Of a stretch of 64,000 nucleotides of DNA, positions 9,702 to 19,099 are shown in pieces. The stretch is from NCBI RefSeq assembly GCF_018905915.1, contig NZ_CP064782.1, forward strand, positions 2,790,001 through 2,854,000. Reading direction: 5' to 3'. A model generated the notes under the pieces. It searched no databases and had not been told where the DNA came from. It saw nothing but the letters and a program-made list of their open reading frames with translations. Source of the stretch: Azospira inquinata (GTDB lineage: Bacteria; Pseudomonadota; Gammaproteobacteria; Burkholderiales; Rhodocyclaceae). A program made the translations under genes and the position numbers. How positions within the stretch are numbered: position 1 is the stretch's first letter; each line of letters opens with the position of its first letter.

Positions 9702-9728
9702 AAAACCCTGCTGCGGCAGGGTTTTTTT
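9702..9728 (+). terminator. Intrinsic terminator of ppiD
   Basis: AAAACCCTGC, loop TGCG, GCAGGGTTTT continuing into a seven-T tract. A textbook intrinsic terminator 21 bases after the stop codon. Confidence 0.93.
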
Positions 9729-9965
9729 ATGGCCGGAAGGGGCGTTTTGAGGGGAATTGGGTATGACTTTGGCTAGATGAAATTCTCTTGCGACAGATCA
9801 AAATGGCGGAGCTTGGCTCCCGGTAAGGTGTTCCCCGAATTTCCCCGGTCGGGTAGATAAAAGGTGAATGGTGCGTTGCACAAAATCAGCCCGGCTTGTA
9901 GTACACTGATCCTCGCCACAATACTGTGGCGTATGGTCTTAGTGCTTCAGTTTGCAGCCTTAATT

Positions 9966-10055
9966 GCCTTTTGTTGCTTGGATTTAAGGCATGACAAAAG
10001 ACGGTCCATGTAACCGTCGCCCGCTTTGGCGGGACCCGGCGCCGGATGGCCGGGT
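9966..10055 (+). other. Hairpin-rich leader upstream of the 130-residue protein
   Basis: Four successive small hairpins: GCCTT/AAGGC (9966-9990), ACGGT/ACCGT (10001-10017), CCCGC-TTTG-GCGGG (10020-10033) and ACCCGGC/GCCGGGT (10034-10055). They lie in a 370-base gene-free stretch and end 46 bases before the start codon. This is consistent with a structured 5' untranslated region or a small RNA. I recognise no known riboswitch family. Confidence 0.4.
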
Positions 10056-10101
10056 GTAGGGTGGAGACGTTGGGTTTGCGTCAAAACTAAGGAGTTTTAC
10101 C

Positions 10102-10494
10102 ATGCAAGCGTTTCGTTTTCCCAACGGCAGGGTCTTGCCGGTCGATGACAACCATCGCATTTCCACGGTGGTGGAGGTGGAACTGGCGGATTTGTTTGCC
10201 CAGTCCGCGCCCCAGGTGCGGGATTTGCTCGCCCAGCGGGCCACCGGTTCGGCCCTGGTGGAAGATGTGGAGTATCGGATTCTCTATGGCCAAGGCGGGG
10301 AGCTAGGCTTCCTGGTGGGGGGCAATGTGGCTTCCCTGGCCAAATCCGGGGTGCTCAAGCCGGTCAGCGTGCGGGTCAAGGTGGATTGCGCGACCGTGGG
10401 CGGCGTGGAAGAAGGGCTGACCAGCAAGCACGGGGAAGCCACCATGCACCAGCACATGGAGCATCTGGAAGACTTTTACGGCGACATGCTGTAA
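10102..10494 (+). CDS. Conserved-looking hypothetical protein, function unknown
   Basis: A 130-residue soluble protein I cannot assign to a family. The frame is convincingly coding: strong ribosome-binding site AAGGAG at 10090-10095, ATG at good spacing, codon use like the neighbours and a terminator after the stop. No signal peptide or membrane segment is seen. It opens MQAFRFPNGRVLPVDDNHRI and ends in a His/Met/acidic tail (HGEATMHQHMEHLEDFYGDM) that could bind metal; that is speculation. It stands alone between ppiD and a convergent cupin gene. The long structured leader suggests regulated or highly expressed mRNA. Confidence 0.75.
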   Translation: MQAFRFPNGRVLPVDDNHRISTVVEVELADLFAQSAPQVRDLLAQRATGSALVEDVEYRILYGQGGELGFLVGGNVASLAKSGVLKPVSVRVKVDCATVGGVEEGLTSKHGEATMHQHMEHLEDFYGDML

Positions 10495-10540
10495 CCGTCA
10501 CCGGACGAAAAAACGGGGGAAAGCCTTCCCCCGGGATGAG

Positions 10541-10570
10541 GCGGCGTTTTCCCCAAACGCCGCTTTTTTT
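10541..10570 (+). terminator. Intrinsic terminator of the 10102-10494 gene
   Basis: GCGGCGTTT, loop TCCCC, AAACGCCGC, then seven T residues. It serves the plus strand; the minus strand lacks a T-tract. Confidence 0.9.
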
Positions 10571-10612
10571 GTGCCCGGGTGTTAGGCCCGGGCAAGGGGG
10601 CGGCAAGCTGGC

Positions 10613-11095
10613 TTAAGCCCCCGGATAGCGGTCCCCCAGGGTCGCCTGGCCGTACCAGGCCTGAATGGCGGCCCGGGCTTCCGGAGCGGCTTCTGCTGCT
10701 GGGGACCAGGAAGCGTAGTCCGCTTCCGTGAGGGGGCGGTAGGGCCCGTGCTTGACCTCGAAAATAATGCAGCCCGGGTCCAGGGCAATGACTGCATGCC
10801 AGGCCCCTGCTTCGTTTTCCACCAGGGCGCAGTCCGTCCCCAGCACGGTGCGGCGCTGCACCGTACCCTGGGCGTCGAAATGGAGCACCAGAAAGCGTCC
10901 CCGCAGGGGCAGGAGCAATTCCCAGGTATGGGGGTGCCGGTGGGGGCGCACGTAGGTCCCCGGCTCCATGGCAATGGCTAGGCGCTGAATGGGGTCGTCC
11001 AAGGCATCGTGCACGTTCAGGTTGGCCCGCAGGCGGGGGGAAAGCATGGCCTGGTGGGTTAAAGCATCCAATTGTTCCGGATTGAAGGTTTTCAA
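10613..11095 (-). CDS. WbuC-family cupin fold metalloprotein
   Basis: Single-domain cupin resembling WbuC, a small metal-binding protein often near surface polysaccharide genes; its biochemical role is not established. The metal-binding stretch RPHRHPHTWELLLPLRG (cupin motif 1) and the C-terminal HGPYRPL tail fit the family. The start is taken as TTG at 11095 (160 residues, LKTFNPEQLDALT), because GGAG lies at proper spacing and the family usually begins here; another TTG at 11164 would add 23 residues but has no ribosome-binding site. It is divergent from the large CBS/GGDEF/EAL gene. Confidence 0.75.
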   Translation of the reverse strand: MKTFNPEQLDALTHQAMLSPRLRANLNVHDALDDPIQRLAIAMEPGTYVRPHRHPHTWELLLPLRGRFLVLHFDAQGTVQRRTVLGTDCALVENEAGAWHAVIALDPGCIIFEVKHGPYRPLTEADYASWSPAAEAAPEARAAIQAWYGQATLGDRYPGA

Positions 11096-11252
11096 GGCAA
11101 AGACTCCAAAAGAACGGCAAAAAATGAGCTTTCCATTATCTCCCGGGCTGGGGAATGGGGCCAAAGGGAAATATTTTTTTGTTTTTTTTCGGAGAGCCAG
11201 GCGTTAGTTGGGGCCAGGAAAAGGGGGAAATTTCCTTGGCATGAAAAAAATC

Positions 11253-11279
11253 TCACTGATTTATCAGGAAAATTAGTGA
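11253..11279. promoter_or_regulatory. Inverted repeat in the A+T-rich divergent region
   Basis: TCACTGATTT (11253-11262) and AAATTAGTGA (11270-11279) form a 10-bp arm pair with one mismatch and a 7-base centre. It lies in an unusually A+T-rich 300-base spacer between the divergent cupin and CBS/GGDEF/EAL genes, about 115 bases before the latter. It looks like an operator; the regulator is unknown. Confidence 0.4.
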
Positions 11280-11393
11280 TCTTTTTGCAAATTTAGGCAT
11301 TTTGTCCCCTGTTTCACCCCCGCTATGGGCGAAAATGGCCCCGCTGATTAAAATTCACGCTTTACGCCCACTACCCACGAATCGCCATTTTTT

Positions 11394-14300
11394 ATGTCCG
11401 AGCGCCTACTTTCTGACTTGATGACCTGGAACATTGTGGAGGTCGGTCTGGGGGCAACCCTGGCCCAGGCCGTGGAAGTAATGGCCTCGGCCCGCATCAG
11501 TTCCCTGGTGGTTATGGCCCAGGGCCGGGCGGCGGGGATTATTACGGAGCGGGACATTCTCCGGGCCCTGGGGGGAGCCGTGGCGCCGGACACCCCGGTG
11601 CGTCAGGTCATGAGCAGTCCGGTGGTTTCCCTGGACCAGGACACCCCCCTCCATGAGGCCTACCACGTCCTGGTGGAGCGGGGGGTACGCCACCTGCTGG
11701 TGACCGATCAGGCCGGGCAGGCCGTGGGCATTGTCTCCAACAGCGATTTCCGTTTCAGTCTGGGCCTGGATTTTTTCCGCCGCCTGCGGGACAACGTGCG
11801 GGCGGTGATGCAGGATCGGGTGCCGGTGCTGGCCTTTTCCGATTCCCTGCAACAGGCCCTGAACGCCATGGAGAAGCAGCATGCCTCCTGCGTCATCGCC
11901 CTGTCCGACCAGGTGCCCCAGGGCATTCTCACGGAGCGGGATGCGGTGCGCCTCTACCACCAGGGGGAGGTTTCCCTCCAGTTGCCCCTGTCCCAGGTCA
12001 TGACCCGTTCCCTGGCCACCATCACCCAGGATGTGCCCCTCCATGAGGCGGTGGAACGGATGCACCAGGAGCGGGTGCGCCATCTGGTGGTGGTGGATGG
12101 GTCCGGACGCTTCCAGGGAGTGGTGTCGGAACAGGATGTGGTAGCCCAGCTGGAAAGCGAATACCTGGAGCGCACCCTGGCGGACGGTCGGGCGGCCTGG
12201 GGTCGCCTGCGGGTGGTGGAAGCCCAGCTCCATTCGGTTTTCCACCAGGCTAGCGAATACATGGGCATCCTGGCCCTGGACGGCACCCTGGAAAGCGCCA
12301 ACGAAGCTGCCCTATCCCTGCTGGGGGTGCCCCAGGAGTCGGTGGTGGGGGCCCCCTTCTGGCAGACCCCCTGGTGGTCCCACTCTAAGGAGCAGCAGGC
12401 CCTGGTGCGCCTGGCCTTCCAGGCCGTCATTCAGGGGGAAAGCCGCAGCCTGGAAGCTACCCATCAGGATAAGGACGGTCAGCTTCACACGGTGGATTTT
12501 CACCTCAAGCCCATGCATAACGACCAGGGGCTGGTGACCCAGGTGCTGGCGGAAGGGCGGGACATTACGGCCCGCAAGCGCCAGGAGGAGAAGCTGCGCC
12601 AGCTGCAACGGGCCGTGGATCAAAGCCCGGTGGCCATTCTGGTGGCCACGGCGGCCTGGGAAGTGGAATACGTGAACCGGGCCTTCGAGGTACTCACCGG
12701 CTACAGCTTTGCCGACATGCTGCGGGTTACCCCCAACCGGCTCTGGTCCGGCAAGGATTTCCCCTTCGCTCCGGAAGATGTGCGGCGTCAGGTGGATGGG
12801 GGCAAGGAATGGGAAGGGGAGGTGCCCTGCCTGCGCCAGGATGGCCGCACGGTCTGGACCCGACTGCGGGTCTTCCCGGTGCAGGATGACAGCGGCCGGG
12901 TGACCCACCATCTCTCCATGCGGGAGGATATTTCCGAACGCAAACAGGCGGAGGAAGCCCGGCGGCTGGCGGCCAGCGTCTTTCACCATAGCCACGACGC
13001 CATCATCATTTCCGACCCCAAGGGGCTCATTCTGGACGTTAACCAGGCTTTCACCGAGCAGACCGGCTACAGCCGGGAAGAGGCTCTGGGTCAGCCAGCC
13101 AGCATGCTTAATTCCGGGCACCATGAGGCCCGCTTTTTCCGGGAACTGTTTGCCACCGTTGGCCGCCAGGGCTTCTGGCAGGGGGAGGTGTGGAACCGCT
13201 GCAAATCCGGCTCCCTCACCGTGGTGCTCATGTGCATCAGCGCCGTGCATAACGAGGCCGGGGTACTGACCCATTATGTGGGGGTGTTTTCCGACATTAC
13301 CCAGAAAAAGATGAACGAGCAGCAGCTGGAGCGCTTGGCCCACTTTGATCCCCTCACCGGCTTGCCCAATCGGACCCTGATGGGGGACCGGCTGCATCTG
13401 GCCCTGGCCCAGGCCAGCCGGCGGGATACCCTGCTGGCCGTGTGCTACCTGGATCTGGACGGCTTCAAGGCCATTAACGACACCTGGGGCCACCCGGTGG
13501 GGGACCGGCTCCTGGTGGATGTGGCGGAGCGCCTGCAACGCTCCCTGCGGGCCGGGGACACGGCGGCCCGCCTGGGGGGGGACGAATTCATTCTCCTGCT
13601 CAACGACCTCTCCTCCCTGGCCGAGCTGGAGCATCTGTTGCAGCGCATTCTGGATTTTCTCTCCCGTCCCTTCCAGGTGGGGGAACGGCCCCTGACCATT
13701 TCCGCCAGCATGGGGGTGACCCTTTTTCCCCGGGACGAGGGGGATGCGGATACCCTGATCCGCCATGCGGACCAGGCCATGTACCAGGCCAAGCAGCGGG
13801 GCCGCAACCGCTACCAGCTCTTTGATACGGAACAGGACGCCCGGGCCCGGGCCCTGCGCCAGGCCATGGCCGAAGCCCGGCGGGCCCTGGAGCGGAACGA
13901 ATTCGTCCTCTACTACCAGCCCCAGGTCAATCTCTGCTCCGGCCTGGTGGTGGGTTATGAAGCCCTGATCCGCTGGCATCACCCGGAGCGGGGCCTGGTC
14001 ATGCCCGGGGATTTTCTCCCGGCCCTGGAACACACGGATCTGATCGTGGAGATTGGTGACTGGGTGCTGCGCCAGGCCTTAGCCCAGCTGCGGGAATGGG
14101 CTGCCCTGGGCTGGGATTATCCGGTGAGCGTCAATGTGGCGGCCCGGGATTTGCAACGGGGGGATTTCTTCTCCCGCCTGCAACAGGCCCTGGCCGACTA
14201 TCCGGACATTTCCCCCGCCCTGCTGGAACTGGAAATCCTGGAAACCGCAGCCCTGGACGACCTTTCCCAGGTTAATGAAGTCATCCGGGCCTGCCAGGAG

Positions 14301-15035
14301 CTGGGGGTGAGTTTTGCCCTGGACGATTTCGGTACCGGCTATTCCTCCCTTTCTTATTTCAAGGCCCTGCCAGCCCAGACCTTGAAAATCGACCAGACCT
14401 TTGTGCGGGACATGCTCAGCGACCCGGAGGCCCTGGCCATTGTGGAAGGGGTGGTGGGCCTGACCACCGCCTTCCGCCGCAAGGTGGTGGCGGAAGGGGT
14501 GGAAACCCCGGAGCACGGGGCCATGCTGCTGCGCTTAGGCTGCGTTTTCGCCCAGGGCTATGCCATTGCCCGGCCCATGCCCGGGGGGGAGGTGCCCGCC
14601 TGGCTGCAAAGCTACGAGCCGGACCCGGCTTGGGAAACGGTGGCGGCCCAGCAGTGGCTGCGGGAGGACTTCCCCCTCATCGCCGCCGAGGTGGATCACC
14701 GGCGCTGGCTGTTGCAAACCCTGGAGGATTTGCAGAGTCCCCTTCCCCGTCCCCCGGTGGGCAACCAGAATTGTCGCTTCGGCCAATGGCTGCGCAGCCA
14801 CGGCCGCAGCCATTACCAGAGCCTGCCCGGCTTTCCCGCCCTGGATGAGTGCCATCGCCTTATCCACGACCAGGCGGAGCGCTGCTTTGCCCTGCGGCAA
14901 GCGGGCGACGGCGCTGCCTTCCATGCCTCCCTGGCGTGTCTGGATGAGGGGGCCCAGGCCCTGGTCACCGCCCTGCGCGCGTTGCAGCAGGAGGTGGTGG
15001 CGGGACGCCAGGGCGGGCAGCGCAGCACGGCCTGA
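11394..15035 (+). CDS. CBS-PAS-GGDEF-EAL protein with C-terminal zinc-binding (CZB) domain
   Basis: A 1213-residue soluble c-di-GMP turnover protein. In order: four CBS motifs (about 1-265), three PAS domains (about 280-650), GGDEF (motif RLGGDEF near residue 727, with an RxxD inhibitory site RAGD just before), EAL (YEALIRW near 854; [24 protein letters not shown]) and a CZB-like tail (about 1098-1190) with His in DHRRWLL, Cys in NCRFGQWL and His in CHRLIHDQ. Both catalytic motifs are intact. CBS domains commonly sense adenylates, PAS small ligands or redox, and CZB zinc or hypochlorite, so several inputs may meet here. No membrane segment is seen. Confidence 0.9.
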   Translation: MSERLLSDLMTWNIVEVGLGATLAQAVEVMASARISSLVVMAQGRAAGIITERDILRALGGAVAPDTPVRQVMSSPVVSLDQDTPLHEAYHVLVERGVRHLLVTDQAGQAVGIVSNSDFRFSLGLDFFRRLRDNVRAVMQDRVPVLAFSDSLQQALNAMEKQHASCVIALSDQVPQGILTERDAVRLYHQGEVSLQLPLSQVMTRSLATITQDVPLHEAVERMHQERVRHLVVVDGSGRFQGVVSEQDVVAQLESEYLERTLADGRAAWGRLRVVEAQLHSVFHQASEYMGILALDGTLESANEAALSLLGVPQESVVGAPFWQTPWWSHSKEQQALVRLAFQAVIQGESRSLEATHQDKDGQLHTVDFHLKPMHNDQGLVTQVLAEGRDITARKRQEEKLRQLQRAVDQSPVAILVATAAWEVEYVNRAFEVLTGYSFADMLRVTPNRLWSGKDFPFAPEDVRRQVDGGKEWEGEVPCLRQDGRTVWTRLRVFPVQDDSGRVTHHLSMREDISERKQAEEARRLAASVFHHSHDAIIISDPKGLILDVNQAFTEQTGYSREEALGQPASMLNSGHHEARFFRELFATVGRQGFWQGEVWNRCKSGSLTVVLMCISAVHNEAGVLTHYVGVFSDITQKKMNEQQLERLAHFDPLTGLPNRTLMGDRLHLALAQASRRDTLLAVCYLDLDGFKAINDTWGHPVGDRLLVDVAERLQRSLRAGDTAARLGGDEFILLLNDLSSLAELEHLLQRILDFLSRPFQVGERPLTISASMGVTLFPRDEGDADTLIRHADQAMYQAKQRGRNRYQLFDTEQDARARALRQAMAEARRALERNEFVLYYQPQVNLCSGLVVGYEALIRWHHPERGLVMPGDFLPALEHTDLIVEIGDWVLRQALAQLREWAALGWDYPVSVNVAARDLQRGDFFSRLQQALADYPDISPALLELEILETAALDDLSQVNEVIRACQELGVSFALDDFGTGYSSLSYFKALPAQTLKIDQTFVRDMLSDPEALAIVEGVVGLTTAFRRKVVAEGVETPEHGAMLLRLGCVFAQGYAIARPMPGGEVPAWLQSYEPDPAWETVAAQQWLREDFPLIAAEVDHRRWLLQTLEDLQSPLPRPPVGNQNCRFGQWLRSHGRSHYQSLPGFPALDECHRLIHDQAERCFALRQAGDGAAFHASLACLDEGAQALVTALRALQQEVVAGRQGGQRSTA

Positions 15036-15137
15036 AGCTTCCTGCCACTGGGCCGGGGGGCTCCGGGTTACACTGGGGCCCTTTCTCTCACCCCTAGTTA
15101 ACGGGGCGGCTCTGGCCGACCCGATGGATTACCAACC

Positions 15138-15782
15138 ATGCAGATACGCATCCTGCCCGTCACCCCCTTTGAACAGAACTGCACCCTGCTGTGGGATGAA
15201 GAGAGCGGCATCGGGGCGGTGGTGGACCCGGGGGGCGATGTGCCCCGTATTCTGGCGGCCATCCAGGAGGAAGGCCTGCACATTGAAAAAATCCTCGTCA
15301 CCCACGGCCATATCGACCATGCGGGGGGCGTGGCGGATCTGGCGGAAGCCCTCCAGGTGCCCGTGGAAGGGCCCCAGGAGGAAGATCGTTTCTGGCTGGA
15401 AGGCATGCCCTTGCAGGCGGAGCGCTTTGGCTTTCCCCCGGTACGCAGCTTCACCCCGGACCGCTGGTTGGCCCAGGGGGATCAGGTCCAGGTGGGGCCC
15501 CTGACCCTGGAGGTGCTCCACTGCCCGGGCCACACTCCGGGCCATGTGGTGTTTTTCCACCGGCCTTCCGCCCTGGCCCTGGTGGGGGACGTGCTGTTTG
15601 CCGGTTCCATCGGGCGCACGGATTTTCCCCGGGGTGACCTGAATACCCTGATCCACTCGATTCGGGATCGTCTCTTTCCCCTGGGGGATGAAGTGCGCTT
15701 CATCCCTGGTCACGGCCCAATGTCTACCCTCGGGGAGGAACGGCGCTACAACCCCTATGTGGGGGATGGGGCGGTGGTTTAA
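15138..15782 (+). CDS. MBL-fold metallo-hydrolase (glyoxalase II-like)
   Basis: A 214-residue beta-lactamase-fold hydrolase close to the YcbL/GloB-like group. The metal motif HxHxDH is present as THGHIDHAGG (about 55-64). Further ligands are in HCPGHTPGHVVFF, GDVLFAGSIGRTDFPRGD and PGHGPMSTLGEE. It may hydrolyse glutathione or other thioesters (S-lactoylglutathione type), but the substrate cannot be fixed from sequence; it lacks the C-terminal HAGH domain of true glyoxalase II. It lies about 100 bases after the GGDEF/EAL gene. Confidence 0.9.
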   Translation: MQIRILPVTPFEQNCTLLWDEESGIGAVVDPGGDVPRILAAIQEEGLHIEKILVTHGHIDHAGGVADLAEALQVPVEGPQEEDRFWLEGMPLQAERFGFPPVRSFTPDRWLAQGDQVQVGPLTLEVLHCPGHTPGHVVFFHRPSALALVGDVLFAGSIGRTDFPRGDLNTLIHSIRDRLFPLGDEVRFIPGHGPMSTLGEERRYNPYVGDGAVV

Positions 15783-16043
15783 ACCATGGGGCCGGGGAAG
15801 ACTGGCGAGGATAGGGGGCTCCCGGTTCGGGAGGTCTCTGGCAAGGCCCTCCCCATTCCCGCCGGAACATCTGCCGGGGGCCGGGGCGGGCGGGAAGCCC
15901 CCACGGCAGCAGACCCGGTGCCTGCCGGGCTACCGGGTCACCGTCCGCCTCCTTTTTCTGATTGGCCGGTCGCCTGGCGCACCCTGGGGGAGGCGGCTTT
16001 CTGGCAGGAGGCGGGGGCCAGCCCGGAACCCGGTCCCGGGTCC

Positions 16044-16397
16044 GTGACCTATCAACTGTGGATTCGGGTATCCCAGCCCCTAAGCTTTGCCGCCGGGGCT
16101 TTAGGGCTACGCTCCTTGGCCCCTGGGGACTATTGCTACACCGGGTCGGCCCGGCGCAACTTGGCGGCCCGTTTGGCCCGCCATCTGGCCCGGGAAAAGC
16201 GCCTGCATTGGCATGTGGATTATCTCCTGGGCCAGCCCGGGGTGGCCGTGGTGGCCACCCGCTGTTTTACCGCTCCCGAATGCGCCGTCAATCAAGCCAC
16301 TTCCGGGACCGTGCCCTGGCCCGGTTTCGGGGCCACGGATTGCCGCCGGGGCTGTGGCAGTCACCTTAAATATCTGGCTTGCCCGGACCCATCCTGA
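16044..16397 (+). CDS. DUF123 / GIY-YIG-like domain protein
   Basis: A small protein with the DUF123 fold, related to GIY-YIG nucleases. Visible motifs are GDYCYTGSARRNL, ARLARHLAREKRLHWHVDYLL, an ECAVNQ segment and the terminal CGSHLKYL. The GTG at 16044 gives 117 residues and begins just before the conserved strand (VTYQLWIRV). The same frame is open back to an ATG at 15786, adding 86 Pro/Gly-rich residues that do not look conserved; neither start has a good ribosome-binding site. The function of the family is unknown. Confidence 0.7.
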   Translation: MTYQLWIRVSQPLSFAAGALGLRSLAPGDYCYTGSARRNLAARLARHLAREKRLHWHVDYLLGQPGVAVVATRCFTAPECAVNQATSGTVPWPGFGATDCRRGCGSHLKYLACPDPS

Positions 16398-16462
16398 AGG
16401 ACGCCCCCTGGCGCTGGGTTGCCCCTGACCCGCCCCTGGCCGGGGCTGGTCCGGTACCGGTT

Positions 16463-18997
16463 TCAGCCGGGCAGATGCTGCTGGTTGGTGGTTTCCAGCA
16501 GGCGGAGAAAATCTTCCGGGGGCAGGGCCGGGCTGAACAGGTAGCCCTGGATTTCATCGCAGCCCGCGTGGCGCAGGAAGGCCAGCTGTTCCGGACTTTC
16601 CACCCCTTCCGCAATGACCGTCAGACGCAGGTTTTTGGCCATGCTGATAATGGCCCGGGCAATGGCCGTGTCGTTGGGATCGGCGGGAATGCCCCGGACA
16701 AAGGACTGGTCGATTTTCAGGTTGTCGATGGGGAAACGCTTCAGGTAGGAGAGGGAGGAATAGCCGGTACCGAAATCGTCCAGGGCCAGGCGCACGCCGA
16801 TTTTCTGGAAGTGGTGCATGAGTTCCAGGGTGGCCTCCGAGTGATGCATGAGCATGCCCTCGGTGATTTCGATTTCCAGGTGCCGGCCATCCAGGCCGTG
16901 GGCCCGGAGCTGCTCGGCAATGAAGGGGGGCAGATCGGGGCGGAATTGGCGGGGGGACACATTGACCGCGATGGTCAGATCGTCGTGGCCCTTGGCCCGC
17001 CAAGCCTGGCTTTGGGCGCAGGCGGCGCGGATCACCCATTCCCCGAGGCGGGAAATGAGCCCGGTTTCCTCCGCCAGGGGAATGAATTCCGCCGGAGACA
17101 CCAGCCCCTGTTCCGGATGCTGCCAGCGGATCAGGGCTTCCGCCCCCACAATGCGGCCGCTGGCGATATCCACCTGGGGCTGGTAGTAGAGCTGGAACTG
17201 CTGCTTTTCCAGGGCCTGACGTAGGCTGTTTTCCAGCTTCAGGCGCTCGAAGGAGCGCAGATTCATTTCCTGGGAATAAAAGAGCTGGCCGCCACCGCTT
17301 TGCTTGGCCCGGTACATGGCCGTATCCGCATTGCGGATGAGGGATTCCGCATCCCGCCCGTCTTCCGGGAAAATGGCGATGCCGATGCTGGCCCGCAGGG
17401 AGATTTCATTGCGTTCCAGGGTGAAGGGGGCGTCCAGGGCATGGAGCAGCTTCTGGGCCACCACCAGGGCGTCTTCCCGGCGCACGATGTCGAACAGGGC
17501 GATGACGAATTCGTCTCCCCCCAGGCGGGCCACCATGTCCTCGTCCCGCAGGGCGGAAGACAGGCGGCGGCCCACTTCCTTCAGCAGGGAGTCGGCCAAG
17601 CTGTGGCCGAAGGAATCGTTAATGGCTTTGAACCGGTCCAGGTCGAGGAAAAGGACGGCGCCGAATTCCTTACGCCGGTGGGCCTCCGCCAGGGACTGTT
17701 CGAGCAGGGAATAGAGCAGGGCCCGGTTGGGCAGGCCGGTGAGAGCGTCGTAATAGGCCAGACGGTGGATTTGCCGCTCCGCCTCCTTGCGCTCCGAAAT
17801 GTCGGAAAAGACCAGGAAATAGTGGCTCAATTCTCCCTGGCCATTGTCCACGGCGCTGATGGACACCCAGGCCGGATAGGTCTCCCCGTTGGCCCGCTGG
17901 TCCCGCAATTCCCCGTGCCAGCAGCCTTCCGCTGCCAGGGCCCGGGCGATTTCCCCGACGCTTTCCGGGTCTTCCTCCGCCAGCCGCCAGGGGCCGGGAA
18001 TCTGGCCCCGGACCTGATCTTCCGTGAAACCGGTGATGCGGGTGAAGGCCCGGTTGGCGGAGAGCACCCGGTGTTCCCGGTCCGTGACCAGCACCGCCTC
18101 GCTGTTTTGTTCAAAAATCTTGGCCTGGAGCCGGAGTTTTTCTTCCGCCGCCAGCTGATCCGTAATATCCACCAGATAGCCGATCAGGCCCACCGGGGTG
18201 CCGCTTTCGTCCCGGGACAGGGAAAGGGTGATGCTGGCCCAGAATATTTCCCCGGACTTCTTGCGCCGCCGCACCTCAAAGGAGCGGCTGCCGTTTTCCA
18301 TGAAGGCGTTGTAGAACAGGTCGTCCTCCGCCTCCAGGGTTTTGGTTTCCTCATCCGCGTAGAGGAAGAGGATGTGCCGCCCCACCGCTTCTTCCCCGGT
18401 GTAGCCGAACAGGCTTTCCGCTCCCCGGTTCCAGCTGGTGATATAGCCCGCCAGATCCATGGTGATGACCGAATCGTGGATGCGGTCCAGGATTTCCTGC
18501 TGCTGGCGCATTTTGCGGGCCGCATTGGTCAGGTCCCCCTGGCGCTGGCGCAGGGTTTCCCGCACGTGCAGGCTGCCTGCCAGAAGGGCGGCCAGATCGC
18601 CAAAGCGGCGCTGATCGAAGTCCGAATAGCCCCCGGGTTTGCCCGCCACCGCCAGGATGCCCAGAAGCCGGTCCTGGTAGCGTAGAGGCGCCACCAGATG
18701 GTCCGCCGCCAGCAGGGGGGTGGGCCGTTGGCGCACCTCGGTGAGCCGGGCGGCCCACCATTCCCGCCGTTCCGGGGCTAAATCCGCCAGGGGATGGTCC
18801 AGGGCCGGGTCGCCACTGAAGGCCAGGAGAAAACCCTCCTGGCTGGCCAGGGTGGAACGGCAGAGTTGGTTGATCCGGGCCAGGGGCAGGGGGGTGTCCC
18901 CCAGTAGCAGGGCGTGGCAGAGCTGGGTGGCCAGTTCAAAATCCGTTGCCCCCCCTTCCCAGGGAGGGGCCAGGACTTGATCGCGTTCGGGGGCCAT
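16463..18997 (-). CDS. GAF-PAS-PAS-GGDEF-EAL cyclic-di-GMP signalling protein
   Basis: 844 residues, soluble. In order: a GAF-like domain (about 20-170), a short coiled coil, two PAS domains (about 185-310 and 315-430), GGDEF (RLGGDEF with preceding RDED inhibitory site; about 435-600) and EAL ([43 protein letters not shown]; about 610-840). All catalytic motifs are present, so it could both make and break c-di-GMP. It is transcribed opposite to the preceding DUF123 gene and lies about 100 bases upstream-side of the HDOD gene on the same strand. Confidence 0.92.
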   Translation of the reverse strand: MAPERDQVLAPPWEGGATDFELATQLCHALLLGDTPLPLARINQLCRSTLASQEGFLLAFSGDPALDHPLADLAPERREWWAARLTEVRQRPTPLLAADHLVAPLRYQDRLLGILAVAGKPGGYSDFDQRRFGDLAALLAGSLHVRETLRQRQGDLTNAARKMRQQQEILDRIHDSVITMDLAGYITSWNRGAESLFGYTGEEAVGRHILFLYADEETKTLEAEDDLFYNAFMENGSRSFEVRRRKKSGEIFWASITLSLSRDESGTPVGLIGYLVDITDQLAAEEKLRLQAKIFEQNSEAVLVTDREHRVLSANRAFTRITGFTEDQVRGQIPGPWRLAEEDPESVGEIARALAAEGCWHGELRDQRANGETYPAWVSISAVDNGQGELSHYFLVFSDISERKEAERQIHRLAYYDALTGLPNRALLYSLLEQSLAEAHRRKEFGAVLFLDLDRFKAINDSFGHSLADSLLKEVGRRLSSALRDEDMVARLGGDEFVIALFDIVRREDALVVAQKLLHALDAPFTLERNEISLRASIGIAIFPEDGRDAESLIRNADTAMYRAKQSGGGQLFYSQEMNLRSFERLKLENSLRQALEKQQFQLYYQPQVDIASGRIVGAEALIRWQHPEQGLVSPAEFIPLAEETGLISRLGEWVIRAACAQSQAWRAKGHDDLTIAVNVSPRQFRPDLPPFIAEQLRAHGLDGRHLEIEITEGMLMHHSEATLELMHHFQKIGVRLALDDFGTGYSSLSYLKRFPIDNLKIDQSFVRGIPADPNDTAIARAIISMAKNLRLTVIAEGVESPEQLAFLRHAGCDEIQGYLFSPALPPEDFLRLLETTNQQHLPG

Positions 18998-19099
18998 GGG
19001 TGGGTGAATGTCAGGACAGGGGAAAAAGGGCCCGTCCCGGACCCTGGCATGGAGCGGCGGGGCGGGGGAGGGAGGAGGGAGAACGGGACATGGAGCGGC

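Noticed and set aside
15786..16043. 86-residue N-terminal extension of the DUF123 protein
   Set aside because: Pro/Gly-rich, no ribosome-binding site, begins four bases after the previous stop; the conserved domain starts right after the GTG at 16044. Not excluded with certainty.
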